Shown: one piece after another, positions 19,662-27,868 of the stretch | Layout: every line of letters starts with the position of its first letter | How positions within the stretch are numbered: position 1 is the first letter of the stretch | NCBI GenBank assembly: GCA_037447655.1 | Contig: JBBHKE010001711.1 | Location: 1 to 27,868 of the forward strand | Direction: 5' to 3' | From: Zygnema cylindricum | Lineage: Eukaryota; Streptophyta; Zygnematophyceae; Zygnematales; Zygnemataceae | DNA: 27,868 nucleotides | The notes under the pieces: generated by a model | What the model was told of the DNA's origin: nothing | Database searches by the model: none | Seen by the model: the letters and a program-made list of their open reading frames with translations, nothing else | Position numbers and translations under genes: made by a program

Positions 19662-21037
19662 CCACGTAGCTATGTACTACAATACAATCGATTTCCTCCC
19701 TTAAAAATTAGTCGACTCGCAAATTGCCGGCCAAGTGAAGAGAGGGACGACATATTAACCGACGCGGAGACAACAAAGGTGTCACAAATAGCGGTGCAAT
19801 TACATGAAGGAGGGGTGGCGGAAGAGTTAGTTAGGGAAAGGGATACAAGTGAGGGTGAAACAAATGATAAATTGGTACAAGACCAAAAAGGGGCATCGAA
19901 TGAGAAAGGAAGTGGAGAAAAAAAGGTGGAAGGAGAAAGGGTGATAGAGAAAGTGGGTGGAAATGAAGGGGATTTAACGGATGTGGTAGGAGAGAAAAAA
20001 TGGGAATCAAATGAGGAAATTGATAAGGGATTAGAAAAGGAGATCTGAGGAGAAAAGGTGATAGAGGGAGAGGGTGTAAAAGAAGGTGTTTTCCAGGATG
20101 TGGTAGGAGAGGAAAAAATGGAATCTAATGAAGAGGAAATTGACAAGGGATTGGAAAATGAGGTTGGAGGAGAAAGGGTGATATAAGGTGAGGGTGTAGA
20201 GGAAGGTGTTTTCGCGGGTGAGGTAGGAGAGGAAAAAGGGGAATTGGATGAGGAGGAAAGTGATAATGGGTTAGAAAAAGAGGTTGGAGGAGAAATGGTC
20301 GTAGAGAAAGAGGGTGTAAAGGAAGGTGTTTTACCGGGCGATGAGAGAAGTGAAAATGACGGCGAACAAGAGCTACGAGGGAAAAGGAAGGTAAAGAAAA
20401 AGGGTAGGGTAGTGTCATTGTCCGAGGGAGGTGACCCAGTATTAGATAGAGTCCAAGAGGGAAACAAAAATAAAGGGGAAGATGACGAAAATTATGTCCT
20501 ATCGGGTTCCGAGATGATGAAAGTATTGTGGACGGAAGCGAACCAACCGAGGAGAAAAAATCGCCCGAACAAATTCATCCCACAGACATTCTGGTGACAA
20601 ATTTTGTGGGGGAAGCCTTGACCGAAGATGATCAAAATTCGGAAAGCTCCAAAAAAAGGAAAGAAAACGACTTTGTAAGTGATGATGAGGCTGTCATGCA
20701 ACCCCCTTCACCGAACTAGGAAAGAGCACTCATTTTGACTCTTCCAGGCCAAGTGGGGCCCATTCAACTGGCTCCATACCGTGTAGAGGAGCTGGATTGG
20801 TATTTTCCGCCTCCCATCGGGGAGGAGGAAATGGATAGTTTCCGTCCGAGCACTTCCCATTACATTCCAGTGGAAGAATGGCCGGAGCATTGGAGGTACG
20901 TCGAACCGCGACCCATTGATCCAGCGATAAACCCTTTCCCGGAAATGTTGGATATGTTTACAGTCCCTCCCAACGTACCAGCTCATCCTACTTGGGTTTT
21001 CTTAGCGGGAGAAGATAGAGGGTCAAACTTTGGGTAA
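19662..21037 (+). pseudogene. Broken acidic repeat protein gene, unknown family
   Basis: After a TGA at 19659 one frame stays readable to 20597. It starts near SYVLQYNRFPPLKISRLAN, then becomes an acidic Glu/Gly/Val-rich region built of four 40-residue repeats, then a basic patch (LRGKRKVKKKGR) and RPNKFIPQTFW. Two in-frame stops interrupt the repeats: TGA at 20046-20048 (GGA to TGA relative to the repeat consensus) and a TAA at about 20185 (GAG to TAA). Near 20570 the meaningful reading moves to another frame, giving Lys/Asp/Ser-rich sequence, a TAG at 20717-20719, and a hydrophobic/proline part including ELDWYFPPPIGEEEM and YIPVEEWPEHWRYVEPR. I recognise no family. Structure and surroundings suggest a dead host or transposon gene. 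The long minus-strand Ser/Pro ORF opposite (19670-20467) is its shadow. Confidence 0.42.
19933..20362 (+). repeat. 120-bp (40-residue) tandem repeat, four units
   Basis: Units start at 19933 (117 bp), 20050 (120 bp), 20170 (120 bp) and 20290 (partial, to about 20362). Each begins GAGAAA-x-GGT and encodes a pattern like GERVIE-GEGVKEGVF, then VGEEK, then DKGLENEVG. Unit lengths are multiples of three, so the reading frame was kept through the expansions. Confidence 0.9.
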
Positions 21038-21040
21038 ATC

Positions 21041-21280
21041 TGACATTTCCAACGCGATGACCAACAATTCACGTGATTTTTCGGGAAGGTAATGGCTATT
21101 TCATCGATGTTCCGGAATTACTCCAACATTACCATCCATACGACCCTTAGTTATAAACTCTCTTCCAAAATGATCGTAAAACCCCCGAACTAAAGAAGTT
21201 GAGAAAGACACGCAATAAAATATTCCATAATTTCGCAACCTTGTAGTAAGGCGAGCTTTCTATCGAAAGTACCGAGAGTG
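21041..21280. other. No gene seen
   Basis: Short non-coding stretch between the broken acidic gene and the family-B LTR start. No target-site duplication for element B can be tested, because its 3' end is missing. Confidence 0.5.
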
Positions 21281-21909
21281 TGTAGAAATTAATGGTTCCT
21301 TTTTAAGTATTTTGTAGGTCTAAATTAAAATACAAAAAAGAAGCCGAGGCAGTCTATATCTAACTTCTCTCTCCAACTCCCACACTTGTCACAGTCATTA
21401 GGAAGTTGTAGTGGAAGCTAAAGCCATGGCTGCCTAGCCTATCTATGAAACTCTGAGACCTCCATAAGTCCTTAGAGTGGACAGCTTCCAAGAAGCCTCT
21501 AGGATAATCTTGACCCCTTTGTGTTTTAGCAAAAATAACTGCCACCCTGGCAAACAAAAACCCTGACTACCTCCACCCCTGTGAAGGCAAGACTCCCCTG
21601 AGTTGATAGCAAAAAGAATCTCTGAATTTGCTCCCCTGAGCAGTAAGTTATGGAGGGTCAAAGTTGACCTTTTGTACAGAAGCTCTCTGGGAGAGAGGGT
21701 CCTATCTTCTTATTTTTCTAAGTCCTATCTCTCTCACAGACTCTATCTACTAATGTACGCAAACAATCAGATTACAATTCCGTACGCAAAAGTACAGCTG
21801 CCGTTGTACTTTACGTACGGACACTGTACGACATGGCCTAGATGTCCACATGTGGTATGTCCGGATTCGCTCCTTTAATCCTGGGAGATGCCGCGCTCCA
21901 ATGTAACAT

Positions 21910-21933
21910 CGCCACGTGTCATCCGATGTGGCG
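21910..21933. promoter_or_regulatory. CACGTG-containing inverted repeat conserved in LTR B
   Basis: CGCCAC and GTGGCG face each other around a core that includes CACGTGTC. The same block appears inverted at 22910-22932, decayed at 3281-3301 (CCGGATGACACGCGG) and decayed at 8092-8118 (CTACGTGTC). It is one of the best-conserved stretches between the four LTRs. CACGTGTC is a G-box/ABRE-type binding core in plants; a role in LTR transcription is inferred. Confidence 0.5.
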
Positions 21934-22207
21934 ATGCCCACAAACCGCCGAATTCTTCTTCTGCGATCTCGACGCTAATTCCGGCCGTCTGATTAAACTC
22001 GCATTTGATCGTAGCCGTAATAAATACATTCGCGGTATTTGTTTCGCTTATGAAATAAATGCGCGGTATTGATTTCTTATCCGTACCGCAATTCGTACTT
22101 TTACACTGCCAGATCTATGTATCCCGTTAACAATTATAGTTTAATGATTTATCCTTTGAATTAATGTTTAATAAATTATCGTACTATATAATACGTAAGA
22201 CTACTTC

Positions 22208-22276
22208 TAGGCTTAACGGCTAAGGCTATCGGCTCTCTATCGCTGTCGGCCGGCATGTACCAGGATCAAATCCTGT
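22208..22276 (+). other. tRNA-like / SINE-like segment in the nested LTR B
   Basis: A-box-like TAGGCTTAACGG at 22208-22219 and B-box-like GGATCAAATCC at 22263-22273 (9 of 11 to GGTTCGANNCC) lie about 45 bases apart. The B box is in a T-arm shape: CCAGG, seven-base loop ATCAAAT, CCTGT. Spacing matches internal RNA polymerase III promoters of tRNAs and tRNA-derived SINEs. No cloverleaf acceptor stem is evident. It reads opposite to its host LTR. Confidence 0.5.
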
Positions 22277-22565
22277 GGCCGGCACATACATACCTTTAAG
22301 TAAATAATCCCCTAACTAATATAAATTTCCCGTAAACCTCAGGATAGCCTAGGTAGCCATGGTTCTAGCTTCCTCTCCAATTTTTCAGTGACTGTGACAA
22401 GTTTGAGAGTTGGAGAGAGAAGTTAGAGGTAGACGGTCTCGGCTTTTTTATTTCTATTCAGACCTAGAAAATACTTTAAAACCATTAATTTCTACAACCC
22501 AGAGATTTACAGGAAATACATTAGTTTATTTACCGGTTTATTTACTAAAAGGATTGATGTCAGAA

Positions 22566-22636
22566 CCAGGATTTGATCCTGGTACCTACTGAATGATGGA
22601 TATCCGGCAGCCGGTAGCCCCAACCGTTAAGTCTAG
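22566..22636 (-). other. tRNA-like / SINE-like segment in the 5' LTR of copia B
   Basis: On the minus strand, A-box-like TAGACTTAACGG (within 22620-22636) precedes B-box-like GGATCAAATCC (22569-22579). A complete five-pair T-arm is present: CCAGG, loop ATCAAAT, CCTGG. A D-arm-like ACGGTTGGGGC follows the A box. This is the best-preserved of the four copies and is antisense to the LTR and to element B. Confidence 0.52.
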
Positions 22637-23270
22637 ATCAAACAATACATAGTTTAGGGTTTGATAATAATTTAAATACAATTACGTTGGATAACTCATT
22701 TCACTACAATTGCGTACGGGATACATAGATCCAGTTATGTAAAAGTAAAGATTAAGGTACAGAAAAGGAACAAGTATCGCGCATTTGTTTCGATAGCGAA
22801 ACGAATACCGCGCAGGTATTTATTACGGCTACGATTAAATATGCATTTAATTAGACGGCCGGAATGAATGCCGAGATCGCGGAAGAGGATTTTGGCGGTT
22901 TGTGGTCATCGCCACATCGGATGACACGTGGCAGAAAGACATTGGATCGCGGCATCTTCGGGGATTAAAGGAGCGAATCCGAATATAGCACGTGTCGACA
23001 TTTAGGACATGTCGTACAGTATTCGTACAGAAAGTACACAGGCAGCTGTACACTTGTGTACGGAGGAGTAATGTGATTGGTCCGTACATCAGTAGATAAA
23101 GTTTGTGAGAGAGATAGGACTTAGAAAAAAATGGTAGATAGGAACCTCTCTCCTAGAGAGCATCTGCACAAAAGGTCAACTTTGACCCTCTATAACTTAC
23201 TACTCACGGGAGCAAATTCAGAGATTCTTTTTGCTATCGACTTAGAGGAGTCTACCCTTCATAGGGGAGA

Positions 23271-23282
23271 TGGTGGTCAGAG
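23271..23282 (+). other. Primer-binding-site candidate of copia B
   Basis: TGGTGGTCAGAG resembles the initiator-tRNA-Met-complementary TGGTATCAGAG usual in plant copia elements, with one extra base and one A-to-G change. It lies a few bases after the proposed LTR end. The nested copy has TGGAGGTAGTCAGGG at the same place. A second similar sequence, TGGAGGTCTCAGAG at 23379, is a rival candidate. Confidence 0.4.
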
Positions 23283-23401
23283 TTTTTGTTTTCCAAGGTG
23301 GCAATAATTCTTGCTGAAACACAAAGGGGTCAAGGTTATCCTAGAGGCTTTTTGGAAGCTATCCACTTTGATTACTTATGGAGGTCTCAGAGTTTCAAGT
23401 T

Positions 23402-24178
23402 ATGGACCCACCCTCTAAGGTACCCATCTATAATGGGACTGGCTTCATATACTGGGAAAGTATGATGATAGGAGCTCTATGCGAAAAAAGGTTTTGGGGG
23501 ATAGTGAGTGGACAAATGGGGTGTCCATCAAGTCTTGGAGTCCCTCCAAGGTTTCGAGGAAGCAGATTCACAAGGAAAGCAAATCCATATTCAACGGAGG
23601 AGACAAAGGAAGTAGAGGTGGTGGACAAAGCAACGCAGAAGGAGACGACCTCACCAATACAAACTAGTTCAGCATTCATGTCACCTATTCCGAGGAACGA
23701 GGAGAATTATACTGATATCTGGGACTTCAACAATATGGAGGCAAAGCACATCATCCTTCGCCATCTTACTCAAGGGCTTGCATGCCCTCATTTGCAGGTA
23801 GAAAGGGCATCCGATCTTTTGATGGCTCTCATAGAGTTGGACCGAAGTGGTAAGATTCAGCAACAACAATTGGCGGATCAGAAAGTTAAAGAGTATGTAT
23901 ACAAAGGGGGGAAGATGTTGTATTTCTGCAATGAGCTTGCTACACTTTTCATTGAGCTAGAGAGTGGTGGAAAAGATTTTAGTGAAAAAGAAAAGGTTAA
24001 TTGTTTACTGATGAAGTTAACCGATGAGTTCGAGAACATCGTCAACTATGTGCAGGACTTGCGGGACTCAAGGTGGATATGGAACTCAGTGGTAGGGATG
24101 ATTCTCATTCGGGAGAATACGATTGAGATCCGAAGGGGAGGAAAGAGTGGCCTAGCCTTCGCAACTGCGACTGATTAG
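23402..24178 (+). pseudogene. Copia B gag, N-terminal part
   Basis: The start ATG at 23402 (MDPPSKVPIYNGTGFIYW) fits copia gag, where a short leader is followed by a P-x-(F/Y)-x-G-x-x-(F/Y)-x-x-W motif; an in-frame ATG at 23378 is also possible but lies in the leader shared with the nested LTR. The helical gag core (UBN2-type) is visible, including ILRHLTQGLACPHLQVERA, VKEYVYKGGKMLYFCNELAT and VNCLLMKLTDEFENIVNYV. TAG at 24176-24178 interrupts the frame; gag continues in the same frame after it. In intact elements the protein forms the virus-like particle. Confidence 0.85.
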
Positions 24179-25111
24179 AGGAACAATGATTCCCGGAAAC
24201 TGGTCGAAAACTATAGGGGGAGGGAGCACAAAAATTTGACCGACGAGTTAGGACGAAGTGCTCCCAAAGGTTTATGTCATTTTTGTTACAAACAGGAGCA
24301 CTATATGGCAGAGTGCACTAAGCTAAGCGAGCTTCGGTTAAAGGAGTGTAAGACCATTGGAACCCCGAGAGAAAAGAAAAAGGCCTTTGTGACACAGGTA
24401 CACGAGGCGAAATTTGAGGACGAGGACGATGAGCTCCTTTTAGATGAGGAGTTGGAGGCGAAAAACGAGGTCGAAATTCCACGAAGGCAGAAATGTGCTT
24501 ACAGTGGATTGAAAGGTGAAGCAGGTTGGATTGTAGATTCAGGTGCCTCCATGCACATGTGTAAGGATAAACACCTGTTCACTAAGATAAGAAAGATTCC
24601 CACCATAGAGATAGAGTACGGGGATGGGAGGATAGTCACTACTACTCTTGTAGGATCGGTAGATCTGAAAGTGTTAGTAGAAGGAAAGACATCCATAGTA
24701 ACATTCTCCGATGTATTGTTTATTCTGGAGCTGAACAAAAACCTCATCTCTACATCTGTATTAGATGATAAGGATTATTTTACTAGCACTAGGGAAGGAG
24801 TCTTTACTGCTAGGTTTAAGGAAGAGGTCTATTTCATTGATGAGAAAGGTAGCCAACGGATGTTTAGGCTGATTTTAAATAATGATACAAAGAAACTCGA
24901 TTATGCCGGTGTTGATGATATTATGATGTGGCATAAGAGGCTTGGGCATGTAAATCTAGATAAGTTAAGAGAGATGAAAAAGATGGGAGTGGTGGAAGGG
25001 ATTCAGTTCACTGAGAGTGATAATATAAATGATTGTAGTGGAAGTGCTCAAGGTAAAGCACAGAGATTAAACTTTCCCAAAAAAACCTCTTATAAGGGAG
25101 AAAAATTCTAG
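24179..25111 (+). pseudogene. Copia B gag zinc knuckle, protease, GAG-pre-integrase
   Basis: Continues in the gag frame. CCHC knuckle CHFCYKQEHYMAEC keeps all four ligands, though the usual Gly before His is replaced by Glu. An acidic linker (EDEDDELLLDEELEA) is followed by the protease active site DSGAS (Asp at 24536-24538) and the GAG-pre-integrase finger (MMWHKRLGHVNLDKL). The usual second Cys of the finger's C-x2-C is lost (DCSGSAQGK), which would spoil zinc binding. The frame runs into TAG at 25109-25111, where integrase continues in another frame after an A-run. Confidence 0.88.
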
Positions 25112-25900
25112 ATTTAGTACACTCAGATATTTGGGGACCGGCTAAAGTGCCCTCACCGGGGGGGAAGAGATTTATGATGACTATCACTGATGATTGGTCT
25201 CGGTATTCCAAGGTGTATTTTAAAAAAAAAAAGTCAGAGGCTCATCATTGTTTTAGACAATATAAAGCATGGAGCAAAAAACTCCATGAAACTCCAATCA
25301 AGGGAATAAGGAGTGACAATGGTGGAGAGTATACTTCTAACCAGTTTGAGGATTTTCAGAGGGAAGATGGGGTCCAACACCAAAAGACAGTTCCAAAAAA
25401 CTCGGAACAAAATGGGGTAGCTCAAAGGTTAAATAGAACACTAAGTGATAGTGCTAGAAGTATGTTGTCGAACAAGAAGATAGGAAAAAGGTTTTGGGAC
25501 AAAGAAATGAACTGTGCTAATTACCTCAAAAATAGAGTTCTTACTTCAGCTATAAAAGATCAAACACCTTATGAGAGATCGACAGGTCAGAAACCAGACA
25601 TATCTCACTAAAAGGTTTTCGGCAGTCAAGTATTCAGTCTACATACAGATCGGTCTAATTCGAAGTTAGATCCTTAATGAAAACCGGGATACTTATTAGG
25701 ATATGATGAGGATGTTAAAGGATATAGAGTCTATGATCTAAAAAGGGAAGATATAATCTTAGTATAGCATCTAGTAGCTATGGATGAAAGAAAGTCTGTG
25801 GATCCCTTGAAGTATACAAAGTCAGTAAAAATCAGATTTGAGTCAGATAATTCCGATGACTTTAACTTCCTAACTATCCAGGTTTAGAGACGATGACATT
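25096..25900 (+). pseudogene. Copia B integrase
   Basis: Read from ILDLVHSDIWGPAKVPS in a frame one step from the preceding ORF. Catalytic Asp at 25126-25128 (HSD) and Asp at 25315-25317 (RSDNGGEY) are intact. The third catalytic position, 35 residues later, is Gln (CAA at 25423-25425, NGVAQRLNRT) where Glu is expected. TAA at 25609 interrupts SH*KVFGSQVF, a double stop lies at 25674-25679, and more stops follow, while YLLGYDEDVKGYRVYDLKRE of the C-terminal part remains recognisable. Integrase inserts element cDNA into host DNA; this copy could not do so. Confidence 0.88.
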
Positions 25901-25973
25901 CTTTCAGGTACAAATTAGACCGAAAAGAACTCGGCTGCAGAAACTCCAATGACATCTACGAGAAGCGGAAGAC

Positions 25974-27562
25974 GTGGTGGAAAGTGATTCGAAATCAAGG
26001 GACAGGGGAGAAGCCGAGATTTTTCGAAAGAACCCGAAGAACCATCTATTTTGGCAACAGATTTTGAGGGGGGGAAGGAGAAGTAGCAAAAGATTGCAAG
26101 AAAAACATGTTAATAACCAGGTAACAAATTTATCTCATCAAGATGAACCTCAAACTTATGAACAGGAGATGACCTGTCCAAAAAAGAACTGGTGGAAGAC
26201 AGCCATCAATGAGGAGATGGCCTTAATTATGGCAGCCGATACTTGGGAGCTAGTGGATTGTCCACCTAACCGAAAACCAATCGGTTGTAAGTGGGTTTTC
26301 AAATTAAAACTGAACCCAGATAACACAATGAAGCGCTACAAGGCCCGATTAGTGGCAAAGGGATTTACACAAAAGGAGGGAATCGACTACGAGGAAACCT
26401 TTGCCCCGGTCGTCAAATTTCCCTCCGTCCGCATACTTATCAGTCGCGCAGCAGCGGAAGACATGGAGGTGCACCAGATGGACATCAAGACAGCCTTTTT
26501 TCATGGAGAATTGGAAGAAGAGATCTTCATGCGACAACCCGAAGGATTTGTGGAGGAACGAGAGGAGAGTAAGGTATGCCGGCTAATTAAATCTCTTTAT
26601 GGTTTGAAACAGGCGCCTCGATAGTGGAAAAACAAGCTTGATGAGTTTCTTACCGGTCTGGGTTATATCCGGATCAGTTCACATCACTCAATCTATGTTT
26701 TCGAAGATGAGGAAGGTGTTATATATATTGCAATTTATGTTGATGATTTGCTTGTTTTAAGTAAATCAATGAAAAAAATTAATAAACTGAAAACGGATCT
26801 TAAGGGGAGATTTGAAATAAAGGATATAGGGGAAGCAAAATATATTTTGGGAATTCAAGTAGAAAAAGACCCAAAAAGAAAGATTATAAGATTGACTCAA
26901 AAGGAAGCAATAGGGAACATGCTTGAAAAATTTCAGATGGATAAAGCTAATACTTGTACAACTCCAATGGAGTTAAAGAAGGGAAGTGAGGGGAGTGAGG
27001 AAGAAGGAGTCATAGTCTTACATGAGGAATTATCTCTTGAAGAACAAAAGTTCATGCAGAGTATTCCTTAAAGGCAAGTAGTAGGAAGTCTAATCTATTT
27101 TATGAATTGTACCAGGCCGGATTTACCTGCAGCTGTAGGAGTGCTGAGTAGAAGTCTAAATGCTCACACTAAGAGGGGTTGGGAGGCAGCTAAGAGAGTC
27201 TTTAGATATTTGATAGGAACTAGGGATCTATGGTTACATTTGGGTGGGGAGAATACTGACATCACTACTTGGAGTGATGCCAGTTATGGTGATGCTCCAA
27301 TGAGGAGATGTACTTGTGGAAATGTATTATATGTGGGTCATGGGGTTTGCTGTTGGAGTAGCAAACAGCAAAAGGTTATTGCTCAGTCCACCATGGAGGT
27401 TGAATATATGGCATCTTGCTCTGCTGTAAAAGAATTGATGTGGGTCAAGTCTTTGCTTGGTGATCTCGGTCACCTTAAGAGTGGTGTGCAGAAAATATTT
27501 TGTGATAATCAGGCAGCTATCGCTATTTCTACCAATCCTAAACATCATTTTAAAGCCAAACA
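25974..27562 (+). pseudogene. Copia B reverse transcriptase and RNase H, truncated
   Basis: One frame carries the conserved RT from WWKTAINEEMALIMAADTWE and IGCKWVFKLKL through ARLVAKGFTQKEGIDYEETF, HQMDIKTAFFHG and YGLKQAPR to YVDD at 26736-26747, then DIGEAKYILGIQV. TAG at 26622-26624 replaces the Gln after APR (CAG to TAG), and TAA at 27069-27071 replaces a residue before RQVVGSLIYF. RNase H is recognisable with Asp in WSDASYG, Glu in STMEVEYMAS and Asp in FCDNQAAI. Similarity ends after HFKAKH at about 27562, where the last conserved His/Asp part should follow. Only the first 25974-26100 is poorly conserved linker. Confidence 0.92.
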
Positions 27563-27868
27563 CTGTTGTTCTACAACCACCGGTGCAGGTGGAGGAGCAG
27601 CAGTAGCAGTAGAAGTAGACATGATACACTCTCAGAGCTATCAAGAATCCTACCAAACAGCTGTTCTTAAGTGATCACCAATTCTTATAGAAGCATCCAA
27701 ATCTCACAAAACTCTATCAGAATATATAGTAACATAAACATTGACAACTCCCAAAGTTTCAGCACAATTGACCCAACAACACTCAAGATATAATACTCAG
27801 AAGTTTCCCAAAAACTGTCTGCAGTTTTACTACTTGGAAGTCTGGATACATAAAAATGTTCTAAGTCC
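27563..27868. other. No gene seen; unrelated DNA after a transposon breakpoint
   Basis: Begins TGTTGTTCTACAACC with a GGAGCAGCAGTAGCAGTAG-like repeat, with no relation to RNase H. A second insertion beginning TGTTG, or a deletion breakpoint, would both explain it. The window ends with TTCTAAGTCC (27859-27868), the motif found inside LTR B at 21718. Confidence 0.45.

Larger units (their letters stand above)
21446..22496 (-). repeat. Family-B LTR plus leader, nested and inverted
   Basis: On the minus strand it starts TGTAGAAATTAATGG (22496 downward), carries the AGAACCATGGCTACC block, the tRNA-like segment and the CACGTG inverted repeat, and runs through the leader to GAGTTTCA at 21446. The LTR proper probably ends at about 21580 (CTTCACA). 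Flanks ATCTA (21441-21445) and ACCCA (22497-22501) differ by two C/T changes and fit a decayed 5-bp target duplication. The site falls inside the + strand LTR of element B at a position confirmed by aligning the two. Confidence 0.78.
21281..23262 (+). repeat. 5' LTR of copia B, split by an inverted LTR
   Basis: Part 1 is 21281-21445 (start TGTAGAAATTAATGG, then GTATTTTGTAGGTCT, CT-rich block, GCCATGGCTGCCTAG). Part 2 is 22502 to about 23262, ending near CCCTTCATA before a primer-binding-site-like sequence. Joined, they align end to end with the inverted copy between them, which shows that part 2 is the continuation of part 1. The exact 3' end is uncertain: similarity to the nested copy continues through the leader to 23397 (TTTCA), just before the gag ATG. 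I prefer about 23262 because the solo copy at 7700-8630 ends at the matching point and a PBS-like sequence follows. Confidence 0.75.
21281..27562 (+). mobile_element. Ty1/copia retrotransposon B, 3'-truncated and dead
   Basis: Order: 5' LTR (split by another LTR), primer-binding-site candidate, gag, zinc knuckle, protease, GAG-pre-integrase, integrase, RT and RNase H, all on the + strand. Sequence matching RNase H stops after HFKAKH at about 27562 and unrelated DNA follows, so the polypurine tract and 3' LTR are missing. Frames are broken by stops at 24176, 25109, 25609, 25674, 26622 and 27069 and by frame changes near 25100 and 25900. The integrase catalytic Glu is replaced by Gln. RT is only moderately similar to that of element A; they are different lineages. 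Confidence 0.92.

Noticed and set aside
19670-20467. 265-residue minus-strand ORF rich in Ser/Pro/Phe
   Set aside because: It lies opposite a purine-rich coding-like repeat array whose complement has few stops by composition; the + strand gives the more protein-like pattern and continues beyond it.
22208-22276. Functional tRNA gene
   Set aside because: No acceptor stem or anticodon arm can be drawn; only A-box, B-box and T-arm similarity remains.
21281-22496. A 1.2-kb DNA transposon with ~165-bp terminal inverted repeats
   Set aside because: The ends do form an inverted repeat, but joining 21281-21445 to 22502-23262 restores a complete LTR, so the pattern is explained by one LTR nested in another.
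23378-23401. gag start at ATG 23378
   Set aside because: These bases belong to the leader shared with the nested LTR copy; the gag-like protein pattern starts at MDPPSK (23402).

Overview
The window looks like a piece of a plant (streptophyte) nuclear genome. It is fairly AT-rich, has long non-coding stretches, plant-type Ty1/copia retrotransposons, and CT/GA microsatellites next to a CpG-rich first-exon-like ORF. It shows no operons and no ribosome-binding-site logic. I cannot name the species. Nearly everything identifiable is transposon-derived and decayed.

Layout. Positions 1-2751 hold no supportable gene; most of this is purine-rich on the + strand with three local tandem-repeat arrays. 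Positions 2752-3405 are a 3'-truncated LTR of a family I call B. It is joined directly to a 5'-truncated copia element, A (3407-8696), which keeps the gag zinc knuckle, protease, integrase, RT and RNase H, plus a polypurine tract and a 3' LTR. The 3' LTR of A is interrupted by a family-B LTR in the opposite orientation (7700-8630). Positions 8697-14300 have no clear gene but include a cluster of TGACGTCA/CACGTG palindromes near 13.2-13.7 kb. On the minus strand, 14.3-15.15 kb has two gene-like pieces: a CpG-rich first exon with a plant-like ATG context and a GTACGT donor, and a small cysteine-rich, defensin-like exon. Positions 15.2-18.25 kb are non-coding with two three-copy tandem arrays. 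Positions 18.27-21.04 kb on the + strand hold an unrecognised, probably multi-exon and broken gene: TATA box, exon with GTAAGT donor, then an acidic protein with 40-residue tandem repeats. Positions 21281-27562 are a second copia element, B, with gag, protease, integrase, RT and RNase H all broken by stops and frameshifts. It is cut off inside RNase H.

The most interesting structure is the family-B LTR, found four times (2752-3405 +, 7700-8630 -, 21446-22496 -, 21281-21445 plus 22502-23262 +). One copy is nested in inverted orientation inside the 5' LTR of element B, giving an imperfect palindrome with arms of about 0.9 kb. Each LTR carries, antisense to its own orientation, a tRNA-like/SINE-like segment with A-box and B-box similarity and a T-arm, and also a short CACGTG-containing inverted repeat. 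The history I infer is: element A and element B inserted; further B copies inserted into the LTRs of both; truncations, point stops and single-base frameshifts followed. No copia copy here can make a full polyprotein.
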